36,581 nucleotides of DNA from Micromonospora tarensis (GTDB lineage Bacteria > Actinomycetota > Actinomycetes > Mycobacteriales > Micromonosporaceae): positions 1 through 36,581 of the forward strand of contig NZ_JAEVHL010000038.1 of assembly GCF_016803395.1 (NCBI RefSeq), read 5' to 3'. The notes beneath the pieces were generated by a model, which worked only from the letters and a program-made list of their open reading frames with translations, did not search any database and had not been told where the DNA came from. Of the stretch, positions 7,214 through 15,642 are shown in pieces. The translations under genes were made by a program, and so were the position numbers. The stretch's first letter is position 1; each line of letters opens with the position of its first letter.

Positions 7214-9250
7214 TCACCACCGCGCCGGAGGCGGGGGCGGCGACACGGGTGGCCGGTCGTCGCAGGTGATGGTGTTGGGCAGCAGCCACGGGGCGAGCCA
7301 GCCGCCGTCGTTGCCGCCCAGGTCGGTCACCGTGAATTCCGAACCGGCCGGGGTGAAGTGGAACGACCCGCAGTTGTTGACGCCGACCGCGCCGACGTTG
7401 CGGGCGTCCACGTTGGCGAACGAGGCGGACCCGGCCGAGCGGGCACTGACCACCGAGGTGCCGGTGCCGTCGACCCGGACGTCCCGGAACCGCACGTCGG
7501 AGATCGAGTAGAGGTCCTTCACCGGCCAGTCACTGACCAGCATGATCGCGTTGTAGGTGTTGTCCAGGTACGCGTCGCCGGTCACCTCGATGGGTGCCTC
7601 GATGCTGCGGTCCAACGCGAAGATCCAGATCGCGCCCAGGCCGATGTTCCAGTTCAACTCGTAGGTGCCGGCGCGGGCGGTGGTGTTGTTGGTGAACCGC
7701 AGGTGCCCGCTGAACGGTTCCGCGCCGAAGCGGGAACCGGCGTGCAGGCCGCTGCCCTCGCGGACCGGATCGGCCACCAGGTTGTTCGAGACCGTGGCGT
7801 CGGTGCCGCCGTAGATGGCGATGCCGTTGGCCAGGGTCGGTGACTGCACGGTGTTGTGGTCGAACGTGTTCCGCGCGTTGGCCGTCTGCTCCGACCACAT
7901 CGCCAGGCCGTCGTCGCCGGTGTTGCGGACGAAGTTGTGCGCCACGAGGGAATCGGTGACGCCGGTGTGGAAGTTGAGCGCGTCGGCGATCTGGTCGACG
8001 ATGATGTTGTTGGTGACCCGGACGTTGCGCATCGGCCCGTCGAACCACAGGCCCACCTTGGTGTGCCGCAGGTGGAGCCCGTCGATCGTCGAGTCGTTCA
8101 TCGCCCCACCGATCGCGTTGACCTGGTCGGTGTCGATGCGCTCCCGGACGTCGCCCTCGATGGCGAAGTCGGAGAGGTGCACGTTGCGGCTGCCGCCGTC
8201 GGCGGCGTCCCGGCCGTAGAACCCGACGCCGGTGTGCACCGAACCGTCCGGCGCGGGGGTCGGCAGGGTCACCTCGCGGCCCTTGATGATGGTGTGCCAG
8301 TTACCGGCGCCCTCGATTGTCACGTCGTCGACGATGATGTGCCGGTTGACCTGGTAGGTGCCCGGTGGGATGTAGACCGTCAGGTGGGCCCGCCGGGCGA
8401 AGGCGATGGCCCGGTCCAGCGCGTCGGCGGAGTCCCGGCGGCCGGTGGGGTCCGCGCCGAAGGCGAGGACGTTCGCCGCGAGCAGCCGGACCCGGGGCGG
8501 CGCGACCAGTTCGGAGTCGAGCAGATCGATGACGGTCCAGGCGGCGGCACTGCCGGGCGGCGCGGTGAGGCGGATCCGGTCACCGGCCCGGTAGGTGCGC
8601 CCGAGCAGGAGCCGCTGCTCGTCATAGAAGTGGCTGGGCCGAAACGGCGTGCTGATGGTCGGGTACGGCGTGGTGGCCGACGGCACGCACTGGCACTCGG
8701 TGATCCACCAGTCCGGGTGCAGCAGCCCGGCCTGCGGGTCGTTGGAGAACGGGTACTGGTTGTAGAGCCAGGAGTGCTGCGAGGTGAGCGTCATGGTGCG
8801 CAGGTGCTTGCCGTTGACCGCGACCCGCAGCGGCGCGGTGATCCCGCCACCTCGGGGCGCGTCCGGGATGCTGTAGCGGACGGTGATCCCGTTCGCCGCG
8901 CTGGGCAGGACGAACTCCACGTGCTCGCCGGGGGTGAGCCGGACCGCCCGGCGACCGGAGGCCTCGGCGGGCAGTGTGTAGGCGGACCGGTCCGGGCCGA
9001 TGATCTCGCCGGTGGTGTTGGCGTTCTCCGCCTCCTGCTCGACGAAGTCGACGTCCGCGCCGCGGCCGGCGACCAGCGCCGGATCGAGCGCGGCCCGGGT
9101 GACCACCGGTTTCGCGCCGGTGGACGTGGGCGGGCCGGCGACCGCCACGGCGGGGCTGACGACCAACATGGTGAGGCTGGTCGCGAGCGCGGCCGCGGCG
9201 CCGGCCGGCCGGCCTGGGCGTCCCCGCGCCGGCAGCATGGTCCGAAACAT
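7214..9250 (-). CDS. Secreted right-handed beta-helix glycosidase, GH87-like (alpha-1,3-glucanase/mycodextranase)
   Basis: A 678-residue exported protein. The ATG at 9250 has GAGGAGG at the right distance; the frame extends upstream but has no better start. A signal peptide is visible (basic start, ALATSLTMLVVSPAVAVAG, cleavage near residue 38). Residues 40-255 are a beta-sandwich region as in bacterial alpha-1,3-glucanases (SHFYDEQRLLLGRTYRAGDR, AAWTVIDLLDSELVAPP). Residues 260-640 are a beta-helix with repeated N-N and NNxxxxN turns. Candidate acid residues lie in DALNFHTG (about 423) and NTGDDGLAMW (about 443-448), matching the clustered aspartates of GH87. The tail is Pro-rich. It probably cleaves fungal or bacterial alpha-1,3-glucan outside the cell. 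GH87 rather than another beta-helix family is my reading of the overall pattern. Confidence 0.75.
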   Translation of the reverse strand: MFRTMLPARGRPGRPAGAAAALATSLTMLVVSPAVAVAGPPTSTGAKPVVTRAALDPALVAGRGADVDFVEQEAENANTTGEIIGPDRSAYTLPAEASGRRAVRLTPGEHVEFVLPSAANGITVRYSIPDAPRGGGITAPLRVAVNGKHLRTMTLTSQHSWLYNQYPFSNDPQAGLLHPDWWITECQCVPSATTPYPTISTPFRPSHFYDEQRLLLGRTYRAGDRIRLTAPPGSAAAWTVIDLLDSELVAPPRVRLLAANVLAFGADPTGRRDSADALDRAIAFARRAHLTVYIPPGTYQVNRHIIVDDVTIEGAGNWHTIIKGREVTLPTPAPDGSVHTGVGFYGRDAADGGSRNVHLSDFAIEGDVRERIDTDQVNAIGGAMNDSTIDGLHLRHTKVGLWFDGPMRNVRVTNNIIVDQIADALNFHTGVTDSLVAHNFVRNTGDDGLAMWSEQTANARNTFDHNTVQSPTLANGIAIYGGTDATVSNNLVADPVREGSGLHAGSRFGAEPFSGHLRFTNNTTARAGTYELNWNIGLGAIWIFALDRSIEAPIEVTGDAYLDNTYNAIMLVSDWPVKDLYSISDVRFRDVRVDGTGTSVVSARSAGSASFANVDARNVGAVGVNNCGSFHFTPAGSEFTVTDLGGNDGGWLAPWLLPNTITCDDRPPVSPPPPPARW

Positions 9251-9455
9251 CGGTGACCCTCCTCGGTGAAATGGTGGTGGAGGTCCGCCCGGCGCCCCCG
9301 ACGCCCGACATTGATCGTCATGATGCAGCACCGAACATCGGCCTGCAAGACGGCAATCGAACAACGAAAAGAAGCGACAATCAGCGCGAAAGAACTGGAC
9401 GGTTGACGAGTTGAGGTCTCGCGCGTCGCCGGGCCCGGGCAGCTCACGCCCGGCG

Positions 9456-9461
9456 TAGGCT
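9456..9461 (+). promoter_or_regulatory. Leaderless -10 box of the NYN/LOTUS gene
   Basis: TAGGCT lies seven bases before the GTG at 9469, without a Shine-Dalgarno sequence. The 218-base spacer between this gene and the divergent glucanase gene must also hold the glucanase promoter, which I could not place. Confidence 0.45.
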
Positions 9462-9468
9462 GATCCGC

Positions 9469-10563
9469 GTGGATCAAGAAGATCGGATCGCCCTGTTCCT
9501 CGACTACGAGAACCTCGCGTTGGGGGCGCGGGACCATCGCGGCGGCGCGGACTTCGACTTCCGGCCCATCGCCGACGCGCTGGCCGAGCGGGGCCGGGTG
9601 GTGGTGCGCCGGGCCTACGCCGACTGGTCCTACTTCGACGAGGACCGCCGGATGCTCACCCGGTCGCACGTCGAGCTGATCGAGATTCCCCAGCGGATGG
9701 GCGCGTCCCGGAAGAACGCGGCGGACATCAAGATGGCCGTCGACGCCATCGAGTTGGCGTTCGAGCGCGACTACATCTCGACCTTCGTCATCTGTAGCGG
9801 CGACAGCGACTTCACGCCGCTGGTGCACAAGTTGCGTGAGCTGAACAAGCGGGTGATCGGGGTCGGGGTCGAGGGTTCCACGTCGGCGCTGCTGCCCCCG
9901 GCCTGCGACGAGTTCCTCTACTACGACCGACTGGAGGGTGTGGACATCCCGCCGGCCCGTGGCCGGCGCGCCCGTCCCACCGCCCGGCCGGCCGGCGCGG
10001 AGCAGCGCCCGCCCGAGCCGGAGCGGGAACACGAGCCGGAGGTGGACCGCCGACCGGAGGGTGAGGAGCCCGGCCGGGACGTGGACAGCCTCGCCGTGCA
10101 GGTCGCCCAGACGGTCGCCGGATTGCAGGGCAGCGCCAACGGCGAGGTCACCGCGTCCCGACTCAAGCGCACCCTGCTGCGCAAGGACCCCACGTTCAGT
10201 GAGTCCGACTACGGCTTCCGCACCTTCGGCGAGCTGCTGCGCCACCTCGCCGAGCGCAACGTGATCGAGCTGGCCGAGGGTCCCGCGAAGGGTGATCCCG
10301 AGGTCTCGCTGCCCGAGCACGGCGACCGGGAGGTGGCGTTCGGCCTGCTCCGGGGGGTCGTGGCGGACCTGGGCAGCGGCGGCAACCCGGTGGCGTTGTC
10401 CGGCCTGAAGAACCAGGTGCGCCGGGCCCGACCCGACTTCAGCGAGAAGAAGCTCGGCTACCGCAGCTTCCTCCAGTTCTGTAAGGCCGCCGCCACCGCC
10501 GGCGTGCTCGACCTCCGCTGGAGCCCCGAAGCCGACGACTACCTCCTGACCACCCCGAGTTGA
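9469..10563 (+). CDS. NYN domain (LabA/DUF88) protein with two OST-HTH/LOTUS domains
   Basis: A 364-residue cytosolic protein. Residues 5-160 are a NYN/PIN-like nuclease domain: ALFLDYENLA with the first metal-binding Asp, KNAADIKMAVDA, and VICSGDSDFTPLVHKL with the second acidic cluster. The family is predicted to cleave RNA with a divalent metal. A charged linker of about 45 residues follows. Two OST-HTH/LOTUS domains come next: about 205-280 (LKRTLLRKDPTFSESDYGFR) and 285-362 (LKNQVRRARPDFSEKKLGYR). LOTUS domains bind RNA, including G-rich structures, or helicases in eukaryotes. This is the same domain pairing as animal MARF1/Limkain-b1. The gene stands alone with a leaderless promoter. 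An RNA-processing role is likely; the target is unknown. Confidence 0.88.
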   Translation: MDQEDRIALFLDYENLALGARDHRGGADFDFRPIADALAERGRVVVRRAYADWSYFDEDRRMLTRSHVELIEIPQRMGASRKNAADIKMAVDAIELAFERDYISTFVICSGDSDFTPLVHKLRELNKRVIGVGVEGSTSALLPPACDEFLYYDRLEGVDIPPARGRRARPTARPAGAEQRPPEPEREHEPEVDRRPEGEEPGRDVDSLAVQVAQTVAGLQGSANGEVTASRLKRTLLRKDPTFSESDYGFRTFGELLRHLAERNVIELAEGPAKGDPEVSLPEHGDREVAFGLLRGVVADLGSGGNPVALSGLKNQVRRARPDFSEKKLGYRSFLQFCKAAATAGVLDLRWSPEADDYLLTTPS

Positions 10564-10616
10564 TCAAGAAATTTGCGTCACCGAGGCCGCGCTTCCTGAC
10601 CCAAACCGCTTGATCA
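10561..10616. repeat. Spaced inverted repeat TGATCAAG/CTTGATCA
   Basis: Perfect 8-bp arms at 10561-10568 (including the stop codon of the NYN gene) and 10609-10616, 40 bases apart. The block is less GC-rich than its surroundings. It may be a dispersed intergenic element or part of a 3' end structure. Confidence 0.4.
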
Positions 10617-10738
10617 GCAGGGGTGGAGCCGGCGCTGGGGTTTCGAACCGTTAACGCTTGGCCCGAATTACGCCTGGATTGTCACTCGTGCCCTGTTCTG
10701 GGCCTTCCTGCGCCGTACCCTTGGCGCAAAAATTGCTA

Positions 10739-10744
10739 TACGGT
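10739..10744 (+). promoter_or_regulatory. Leaderless -10 box of the 73-residue protein gene
   Basis: TACGGT lies six bases before the ATG at 10751, in an unusually AT-rich stretch (GCAAAAATTGCTATACGG). Confidence 0.45.
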
Positions 10745-10750
10745 CGGCGA

Positions 10751-10972
10751 ATGAAGGTCGAGGAGCACTGGTGGAACGGAGACACGACTCCGCGCGGGCG
10801 CCGGGACGTGTATATCCGTACTGATGGGCAGGGTTGGGAGGTCCGCGCCCAGATCGGTGGGGCGTCGGGTCGTGAGCGGGTGCAGCAGTGCCCCAGCCGG
10901 GCCTCGGCGGCCATCTTGGCCGACGCCTGGCGCGGCACCCACCCTTCCTGGCGCGAGCTGAAGCAGCGCTGA
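10751..10972 (+). CDS. Small conserved-looking protein of unknown function
   Basis: A 73-residue soluble protein without signal peptide or membrane segment. It is rich in Trp and Arg (EEHWWNGDTTPRGRRDVYIR, GWEVRAQIGG, DAWRGTHPSWRELKQR). The alternating pattern of the first half suggests a small beta-sheet, followed by a helix (SRASAAILADAWR). An open frame upstream to 10658 lacks a good start. ATG 10751 is chosen because a -10 box lies six bases before it. I do not assign a family; small actinobacterial proteins of this look are common. A branched hairpin follows the stop, so it is probably a single-gene transcript. Confidence 0.65.
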   Translation: MKVEEHWWNGDTTPRGRRDVYIRTDGQGWEVRAQIGGASGRERVQQCPSRASAAILADAWRGTHPSWRELKQR

Positions 10973-10979
10973 TCCGGCA

Positions 10980-11037
10980 CCGGGCCGGGTCGGCAACGCC
11001 CCGGGTTTCCGCCCGGCGCGCCCGCCGACCGGCCCGG
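10980..11037 (+). terminator. Branched terminator after the 73-residue protein gene
   Basis: The outer arms 10980-10994 and 11024-11037 pair with one bulged base, and a small inner hairpin CCGGG/CCCGG sits at 11001-11016. It starts seven bases after the stop codon. Confidence 0.6.
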
Positions 11038-11176
11038 CGCACAGCCTTCACCCGCCGCAGCCGTTCTGGTGACAGCGGCGTAACGATGTTCGGCCCGTAG
11101 GGCGAGTGCGTCCCGTGTTCCCGCCCCCAGGCCGGGTACGCCGAGGTCTGCCGGTTGTGCCCGATGGAGGTCGCTG

Positions 11177-11335
11177 ATGTCGCAGGATCCCGACGAGGAG
11201 AACCCCACTCTCGACGAGGAGGTCCGGGAGGCCGAGCGTCAGCTCGCCAAGATGGTCAGCCGGTCGGACGACGCGCTGACCGACGACGACGCCCGGTCGC
11301 CGGACGAAGCCCGGTCCGAGCAGGACGCCGAGTAG
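11177..11335 (+). CDS. Small acidic protein, 52 residues
   Basis: ATG at 11177 preceded by GGAGG at 11166-11170, six bases away. The 52-residue product is extremely acidic (SQDPDEENPTLDEEVREAER, DDALTDDDARSPDEARSEQD), with one short amphipathic helix (EEVREAERQLAKMVSRSDDA). It has no membrane segment and looks intrinsically disordered outside that helix. I do not recognise a family and propose no function. The clear ribosome binding site, strong codon-position GC bias and independent position between two terminator-like regions support a real gene. The stretch from its stop to 11470 (134 bases, convergent with the oxidoreductase gene) holds only a short GGAGC/GCTCC palindrome at 11419-11433. 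Confidence 0.6.
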   Translation: MSQDPDEENPTLDEEVREAERQLAKMVSRSDDALTDDDARSPDEARSEQDAE

Positions 11336-11469
11336 GCCCCCACCGGCCGGACCGGGATGCGCGCGGCGAAGCTGACCACAACGGCAGACGACCTGGTTGC
11401 GCAGCACGGTAACGGCGCGGAGCGGGCCGCTCCACCGGGTTTCCGCCCGCCTCCAGGCCGCCGGCGACG

Positions 11470-12531
11470 TCAGGCGGTCGGGACCGGCAGCACCACGCCC
11501 TCGGCCGCCGACCGGTGCGCCAACTCGATCAACTCGACAGTGGCGACCGAATCCCGGGGGTCCACCGGCAGCGGTGTGCCGTCGCGCAGCGCCGCCGCCA
11601 CCTGTGCGTAGAAGCTCTGGTACGCGCCCGGCTCGGTCGGCACCGGTCGCAGGTCACCGTCGACGCCGAGCAGGCCGTACCGCTCCGGCGGGACCTCGCC
11701 CCAGCCCGGCTGGCCCGGACGCCCGCCGTCGTGCAGCGCCGCCTCCTGCACGTCCAGCCCGTACGTCGTGTAACCGGCCCGGTCGCCCCGCACCCGCAGC
11801 CGAGGCCCGAGTTGGGCGGTCACCGCGCCCATCCACAGGTGCGAGTGCACCCCGTTCGCGTGGGTCAACGCCACGAAGGCGTCGTCGTCGACGGCCGCGC
11901 CGGCACGGCGACGGTCCACCTCGGCGTAGACCCGGTCGACCGGGCCGAACAGCTGCACCGCCTGGTCGACGAGGTGGGCACCGAGGTCGAAGAGGGCGCC
12001 GCCGGCCTCCTCGGCGCCCGCCAACTCCCGCCAGCCCGGCTTGATGGTCGGCCGGAAGCGCTCGAACCGGGACTCGAAGCGCAGCACCCGGCCCAGCTCG
12101 CCCCGCTCGACCAGGCGGCGCGCGGTCAGGAAGTCGCCATCCCAGCGCCGGTTCTGGAACACCGTCAGCGGCACCTGACGCGAGGCCGCCTCGTCGACCA
12201 GCGCCCGACCGTCCGCCGCCGTGGCGGCCAGCGGCTTGTCGACGACGACCGGCAGGCCGGCGGTGAGCGCCGCCCGCGCCATCGGCACGTGGTGCCGGTT
12301 CGGCGTCGCGACCACGACCAGGTCCAGGGCGTCCGGGGTACGCCACAGTTCGTCGGCGTCGTCGACCAGGCGGGCGTCCGGGAAGTGCTGACCGGCCTGC
12401 TCGCGCCGCTGCGGATCGCGGGTCACGATGGCGTCCAGCCGCAGCCCGGGGGTCGCGGCGATCAGCGGTGCGTGAAACACCCGCCCCGCCAGCCCGTATC
12501 CCAGCAGGCCAACCCGCAACGCCTCCGCCAT
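11470..12531 (-). CDS. Gfo/Idh/MocA family NAD(P)-dependent oxidoreductase
   Basis: A 353-residue two-domain sugar-type dehydrogenase. The N-terminal Rossmann fold shows GLLGYGLAG at residues 8-16, VVVATPNRHH at 72-81 and the catalytic-lysine motif VVDKP with Lys99 (EKP in most relatives). The C-terminal alpha/beta domain carries GGALFDLGAHLVDQAVQLFG, which supplies the Asp and His of the active site. Family members oxidise or reduce sugars and cyclitols, often inositol- or scyllo-inositol-type substrates. The start at 12531 follows AGGGGAGAT on the minus strand. A TAGATT -10-like box at 12595-12590 gives a leader of about 50 bases. No sugar transporter lies next to it, so the substrate cannot be inferred. 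Confidence 0.9.
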   Translation of the reverse strand: MAEALRVGLLGYGLAGRVFHAPLIAATPGLRLDAIVTRDPQRREQAGQHFPDARLVDDADELWRTPDALDLVVVATPNRHHVPMARAALTAGLPVVVDKPLAATAADGRALVDEAASRQVPLTVFQNRRWDGDFLTARRLVERGELGRVLRFESRFERFRPTIKPGWRELAGAEEAGGALFDLGAHLVDQAVQLFGPVDRVYAEVDRRRAGAAVDDDAFVALTHANGVHSHLWMGAVTAQLGPRLRVRGDRAGYTTYGLDVQEAALHDGGRPGQPGWGEVPPERYGLLGVDGDLRPVPTEPGAYQSFYAQVAAALRDGTPLPVDPRDSVATVELIELAHRSAAEGVVLPVPTA

Positions 12532-12634
12532 GCCGCGCCCCCATCTCCCCTGGTCCGCGCCCAGATCGGGCGGCGGTTCCGCTGAGGAGAATCTACGCCC
12601 GGGGCGGTCCGGCCCGATCCCGGCCCGGCGCCGG

Positions 12635-13300
12635 TCAGCTCACCGGGTCGGCGCGCAGGTAGGTGAGCACCGCGAGCACCCGGCGGTTGGTGTCGTCGCT
12701 GGGCGGCAGGTCGAGCTTCAGCAGGATTTTGCCGACGTGCTTGCCGATCGCCGCCTCGCTGACGTGCAGCCGGCCGGCGATCGAGGCGTTGGACCGGCCC
12801 TCGGCGAGCAGCGCCAACACCTCGCGTTCCCGGGCGGAGAGCGCGGCGAGCGGGTCCCGTGGGCGGTGCAGCAGTTGCCGGACCACGTCCGGGTCGATGG
12901 CGGTGCCGCCGGCGGTGACCCGGCGCAGGGTGTCGACGAACTCGGTGACCTCGGCCACCCGGTCCTTCAGCAGGTAGCCCACCCGTTGGCCGTCGCCGCT
13001 GTCCAGCAGCGCCGCCGCGTACCCGGTCTGCACGTACTGGCTGAGCACCACCACCGGCAGGTGGGGCCGCTCGGCGCGCAGCGTGACGGCCGCGCGCAGC
13101 CCGTCGTCGTGCCGGCCCGGGGGCATCCGGATATCGGTCAGCACCAGGTCCGGCTGCTGGTCACGGGCCGCCGCCAGCAGTTCGGGCGCGGAGCCGACCG
13201 CCGCGCAGACCGCGAAGTCGAAGCGGGTCAGCAGCGCGACCAGACCCTCCCGCAGCAGCACCTCGTCCTCGGCCAGCAGCACCCGGGTCAGCGGCGACAT
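12635..13300 (-). CDS. NarL/LuxR-family response regulator
   Basis: A 221-residue response regulator. The receiver domain (1-120) has acidic residues ED at 11-12, the phosphoacceptor Asp56 in LVLTDIRMPP, Ser/Thr in VVVLSQY and Lys in YLLKDRV. The C-terminal LuxR-type helix-turn-helix reads LSAREREVLALLAEGRSNAS followed by HVSEAAIGKHVGKIL. Its start overlaps the end of the upstream histidine kinase gene by 13 bases, so the two are translationally coupled and form a two-component pair. The closest general type is the DesR/LiaR-like branch that often responds to membrane stress; that is only a family tendency. The target is not evident. Confidence 0.92.
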   Translation of the reverse strand: MSPLTRVLLAEDEVLLREGLVALLTRFDFAVCAAVGSAPELLAAARDQQPDLVLTDIRMPPGRHDDGLRAAVTLRAERPHLPVVVLSQYVQTGYAAALLDSGDGQRVGYLLKDRVAEVTEFVDTLRRVTAGGTAIDPDVVRQLLHRPRDPLAALSAREREVLALLAEGRSNASIAGRLHVSEAAIGKHVGKILLKLDLPPSDDTNRRVLAVLTYLRADPVS

Positions 13301-14576
13301 GGCAGCTCCACCCGGACCACTGTAGGGCCGCCGGGCGGGCTGGAGAGCAGCAGCCGGCCGTCCACGGCGGCGACCCGGTCGGCGAGCCCGGTGAGGCCGC
13401 TGCCCCGAGCCGGGTCGGCCCCGCCCTGACCGTTGTCGGACACCTCGACGACGAGATCACCGGCGGGCTGGCTGAGGCGTACCTCGGCGCCGGTCGCCCG
13501 GGCGTGCCGGGCGACGTTGCCCAGCGCCTCGGACACCACGAAGAACGCGGTGGTCTCCACGATCTCCGGTAGCGGCGCGGGCAGGTCGGTGTGCACGGTG
13601 ACCGGGGTGGTGGCGGCGTCGGCCAGCTCGCGGACGGCGCGGCCAGGCCGAGGTCGGTGAGGCTCTGCGGGCGGATGCCCTGCACCAACTGCCGCAGCAT
13701 CACCATCAGACCCCGGGCCTGGTCGTGCGCCACGGCGAGCGGGCGGGCGGCGGGGGAGTCCTCGGGTACGTCCAGTCGGGCCAGGCCGAGCTGGAGGGTG
13801 AGGCTGGTCAGCCGGGGCTGCGCGCCGTCGTGCAGGTCACGCTCGATCCGGCGCCGTTCGGCCTCGTACGCGCCGACCAGCCGGGTGCGGGAGCGGGTGA
13901 CCTCGCGCAGTGCCGCCGCGTCGATCGGCCAGGCCAGCGCCCACCGGGCCACGGCGGCCTGGGCGGCGGCGAGCAGACCGGCGGTGTACCAGAGCACCGG
14001 GATCAGCAGCACGCCCACGATCGCGTACGGAACCGCTTCGCCGGCGCTCTCGATCGGCCGCCAGATCACCACCGGGTCGCCGTCCCCGGCCAGCCACGGG
14101 CTGGTGATCATCCCCAGGTCGAGCAGCACCAGGATGAGGAACGTCCAGTACGCCACCGGCACCGCCCCGCCCAACCAGAACAGGTACGCCACCTCACGCC
14201 AGCCCGCGGCGCCACGGTAGCGGGCGGTCAGGCCCGGCCACGGCGAGGCGGGCAGCGGGCGACCGTCCACCAGCCTGATCCGCCACCGCTCGACGACGGC
14301 CACCGGATAGCTCACGATCGGCGCCAGGGCCAGCAGGACGAGGCTGCCGGTGGCCAGGAACAGCATCAGCGCGATGCTCGGCGGTCGGCCGTGCTGCCGG
14401 AACGCGTTGGCGGCGGCCAGCAGGGGCGCGCCGACGACGAGCAGCCCGACGCCGAGCACGCTGGCGATCGGCACGGTGGTGACCAAATAGGCGAGGGCTC
14501 GCCAGGGCCAGGTGGAGAGCAGCCAGCGGCGGTGGCGCAGCGCCTCGGCCAGGTGCGAAGGGTGTTCCGTGGTCAT
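13288..14576 (-). pseudogene. NarL-type sensor histidine kinase, frameshifted
   Basis: One kinase spread over two frames. The N-terminal part (from ATG 14576) has about five membrane helices (for example ALMLFLATGSLVLLALAPIV), then the HisKA_3 dimerisation motif with the phospho-His in RRRIERDLHDGAQPRL. After ...QSLTDLGLA the frame is lost. The other frame continues VHTDLPAPLPEIVETTAFFV, SEALGNVARHA (N box), VVEVSDNGQGG and GSGLTGLADRV (G box), and ends at 13288. One G is missing near 13636-13640: inserting it restores a continuous GLAAAVRELADAATTPVTVH. All catalytic boxes are intact, so the kinase works if the indel is a sequence error. It is coupled to the response regulator by a 13-base overlap. 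Its signal is unknown. Confidence 0.85.
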
Positions 14577-14673
14577 GCGGCTGACGCTAATCGCGGCCCA
14601 CCGCCCGCCCCAGCCGTCCAGCTCCCCTTTCCGGGGTATGCCCAGCACTACTCCGACCACCGGCACTCCCCGG

Positions 14674-14702
14674 CGTACGGCGTACGGCGGCGTTGTTAGG
14701 AT
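14674..14702 (+). promoter_or_regulatory. Promoter and palindrome of the TetR gene
   Basis: CGTACGGCGTACG at 14674-14686 is a perfect 13-bp palindrome. It precedes a -10-like TAGGAT at 14697-14702, nine bases before the ATG at 14712. The palindrome covers the -35 zone, so autorepression by the TetR protein is plausible. Confidence 0.45.
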
Positions 14703-14711
14703 GGCCGCACC

Positions 14712-15485
14712 ATGGCGAGTGAGCGCAAGGCGACCGCGGACCCGGCCCGCAGCCTGGCCATCCTCTGGCGCACCCGGGAACCGACCAGCCGCAGCGCCGG
14801 AGGGCAGGGGCTCAGCGTCGACCGGATCGTCCGCGCCGCCATCGACATCGCCGACGCCGAGGGGCTGGACGCGCTGACCATGCGGCGGGTGGGTGAGGCG
14901 CTGGGTGTCGGCACCATGTCGGTCTACACCTACGTGCCCGGCAAGGCGGAACTCGTCGCCGTCATGATCGACACCGCGTACGGCGAGATGCCGCGCCCCG
15001 CCGCCGAGGGCGACGACTGGCGGGCCCGCCTGGAGCGGATCGCCCGCGACAACCTGGCGCTCTACCAGCGGCATCCCTGGATGCTGCGGGCCGAGACGAC
15101 CCGACCGGTGCTCGGGCCGAACCTGCTGGCCAAGTACGACCACGAACTCGGGGCGGTCGCCGACATCGGGCTCACCGACGTCGAGATGGACGCGGTGCTC
15201 ACCCTCGTGCTCGGGCACGTGAAGAGCTCCGCGCGGGCCGCCTCCGAGGTGGTGGACCTGGAGCGCGAGACCGGCATGACCGACGGTCAGTGGTGGCAGT
15301 CGCACGCCCCCTGGCTGGAGACCTTCCTCAAACCGGGCGCCTACCCGACCGCGTCCCGGGTCGGCACCGCGGCCGGCCAGCAGCACGGCGCCGCGTACGG
15401 CCCGGAGTACGCGTTCGAGTTCGGCCTGCAACGCGTCCTGGACGGCATCGCGGTGGTGGTCGCCGAGCGGGCGCCCGGCCGGTAG
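14712..15485 (+). CDS. TetR family regulator with tetracycline-repressor-type C-terminal domain
   Basis: A 257-residue regulator. The helix-turn-helix is at about residues 36-82 (IVRAAIDIADAEGLDALTMR, VGEALGVGTMSVYTYVPGK). The C-terminal domain belongs to the TetR_C_1 type (ARIARDNLALYQRHPWML-like region, then DAVLTLVLGHVKSSARAASE), as in repressors of drug efflux genes. The N-terminus has an extra 30-residue arm. It is divergent from the NarL-type kinase gene and followed by a 261-base spacer before a small ORF and a membrane protein gene. No efflux gene is adjacent, so the target is unclear; autoregulation through the palindrome in its promoter is likely. The start has no strong ribosome binding site and appears leaderless or nearly so. 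Confidence 0.88.
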   Translation: MASERKATADPARSLAILWRTREPTSRSAGGQGLSVDRIVRAAIDIADAEGLDALTMRRVGEALGVGTMSVYTYVPGKAELVAVMIDTAYGEMPRPAAEGDDWRARLERIARDNLALYQRHPWMLRAETTRPVLGPNLLAKYDHELGAVADIGLTDVEMDAVLTLVLGHVKSSARAASEVVDLERETGMTDGQWWQSHAPWLETFLKPGAYPTASRVGTAAGQQHGAAYGPEYAFEFGLQRVLDGIAVVVAERAPGR

Positions 15486-15534
15486 CCGACCCGGTTCGCT
15501 CACCGGGCAGCCCCGCACTTCCCCTTCCCGGGCG

Positions 15535-15599
15535 GTACCACCCGCCGGCGACGGCCGGGCTCGGCGGAACCCGCCCGGGCCCCGCCGCCCGGGTGGTAC
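15535..15599. repeat. Spaced inverted repeat GTACCACCCG/CGGGTGGTAC
   Basis: Perfect 10-bp arms at 15535-15544 and 15590-15599 in the gap between the TetR gene and the next small ORF. It could be a large terminator stem with an internal GC-rich structure, or a pair of operator half-sites. Confidence 0.4.
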
Positions 15600-15642
15600 G
15601 ACTGGGGCGGCGGTGGCAGCTGTGGGCCGGGGAAGGATCGCG

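Noticed and set aside
10640..10665. tRNA T-arm-like GGGGTTTCGAACCG
   Set aside because: No acceptor stem, D-arm or anticodon arm can be built around it.
11357..11611. An 84-codon ORF after the small acidic protein
   Set aside because: It runs into the antisense of the Gfo/Idh/MocA gene and has no ribosome binding site or recognisable pattern.
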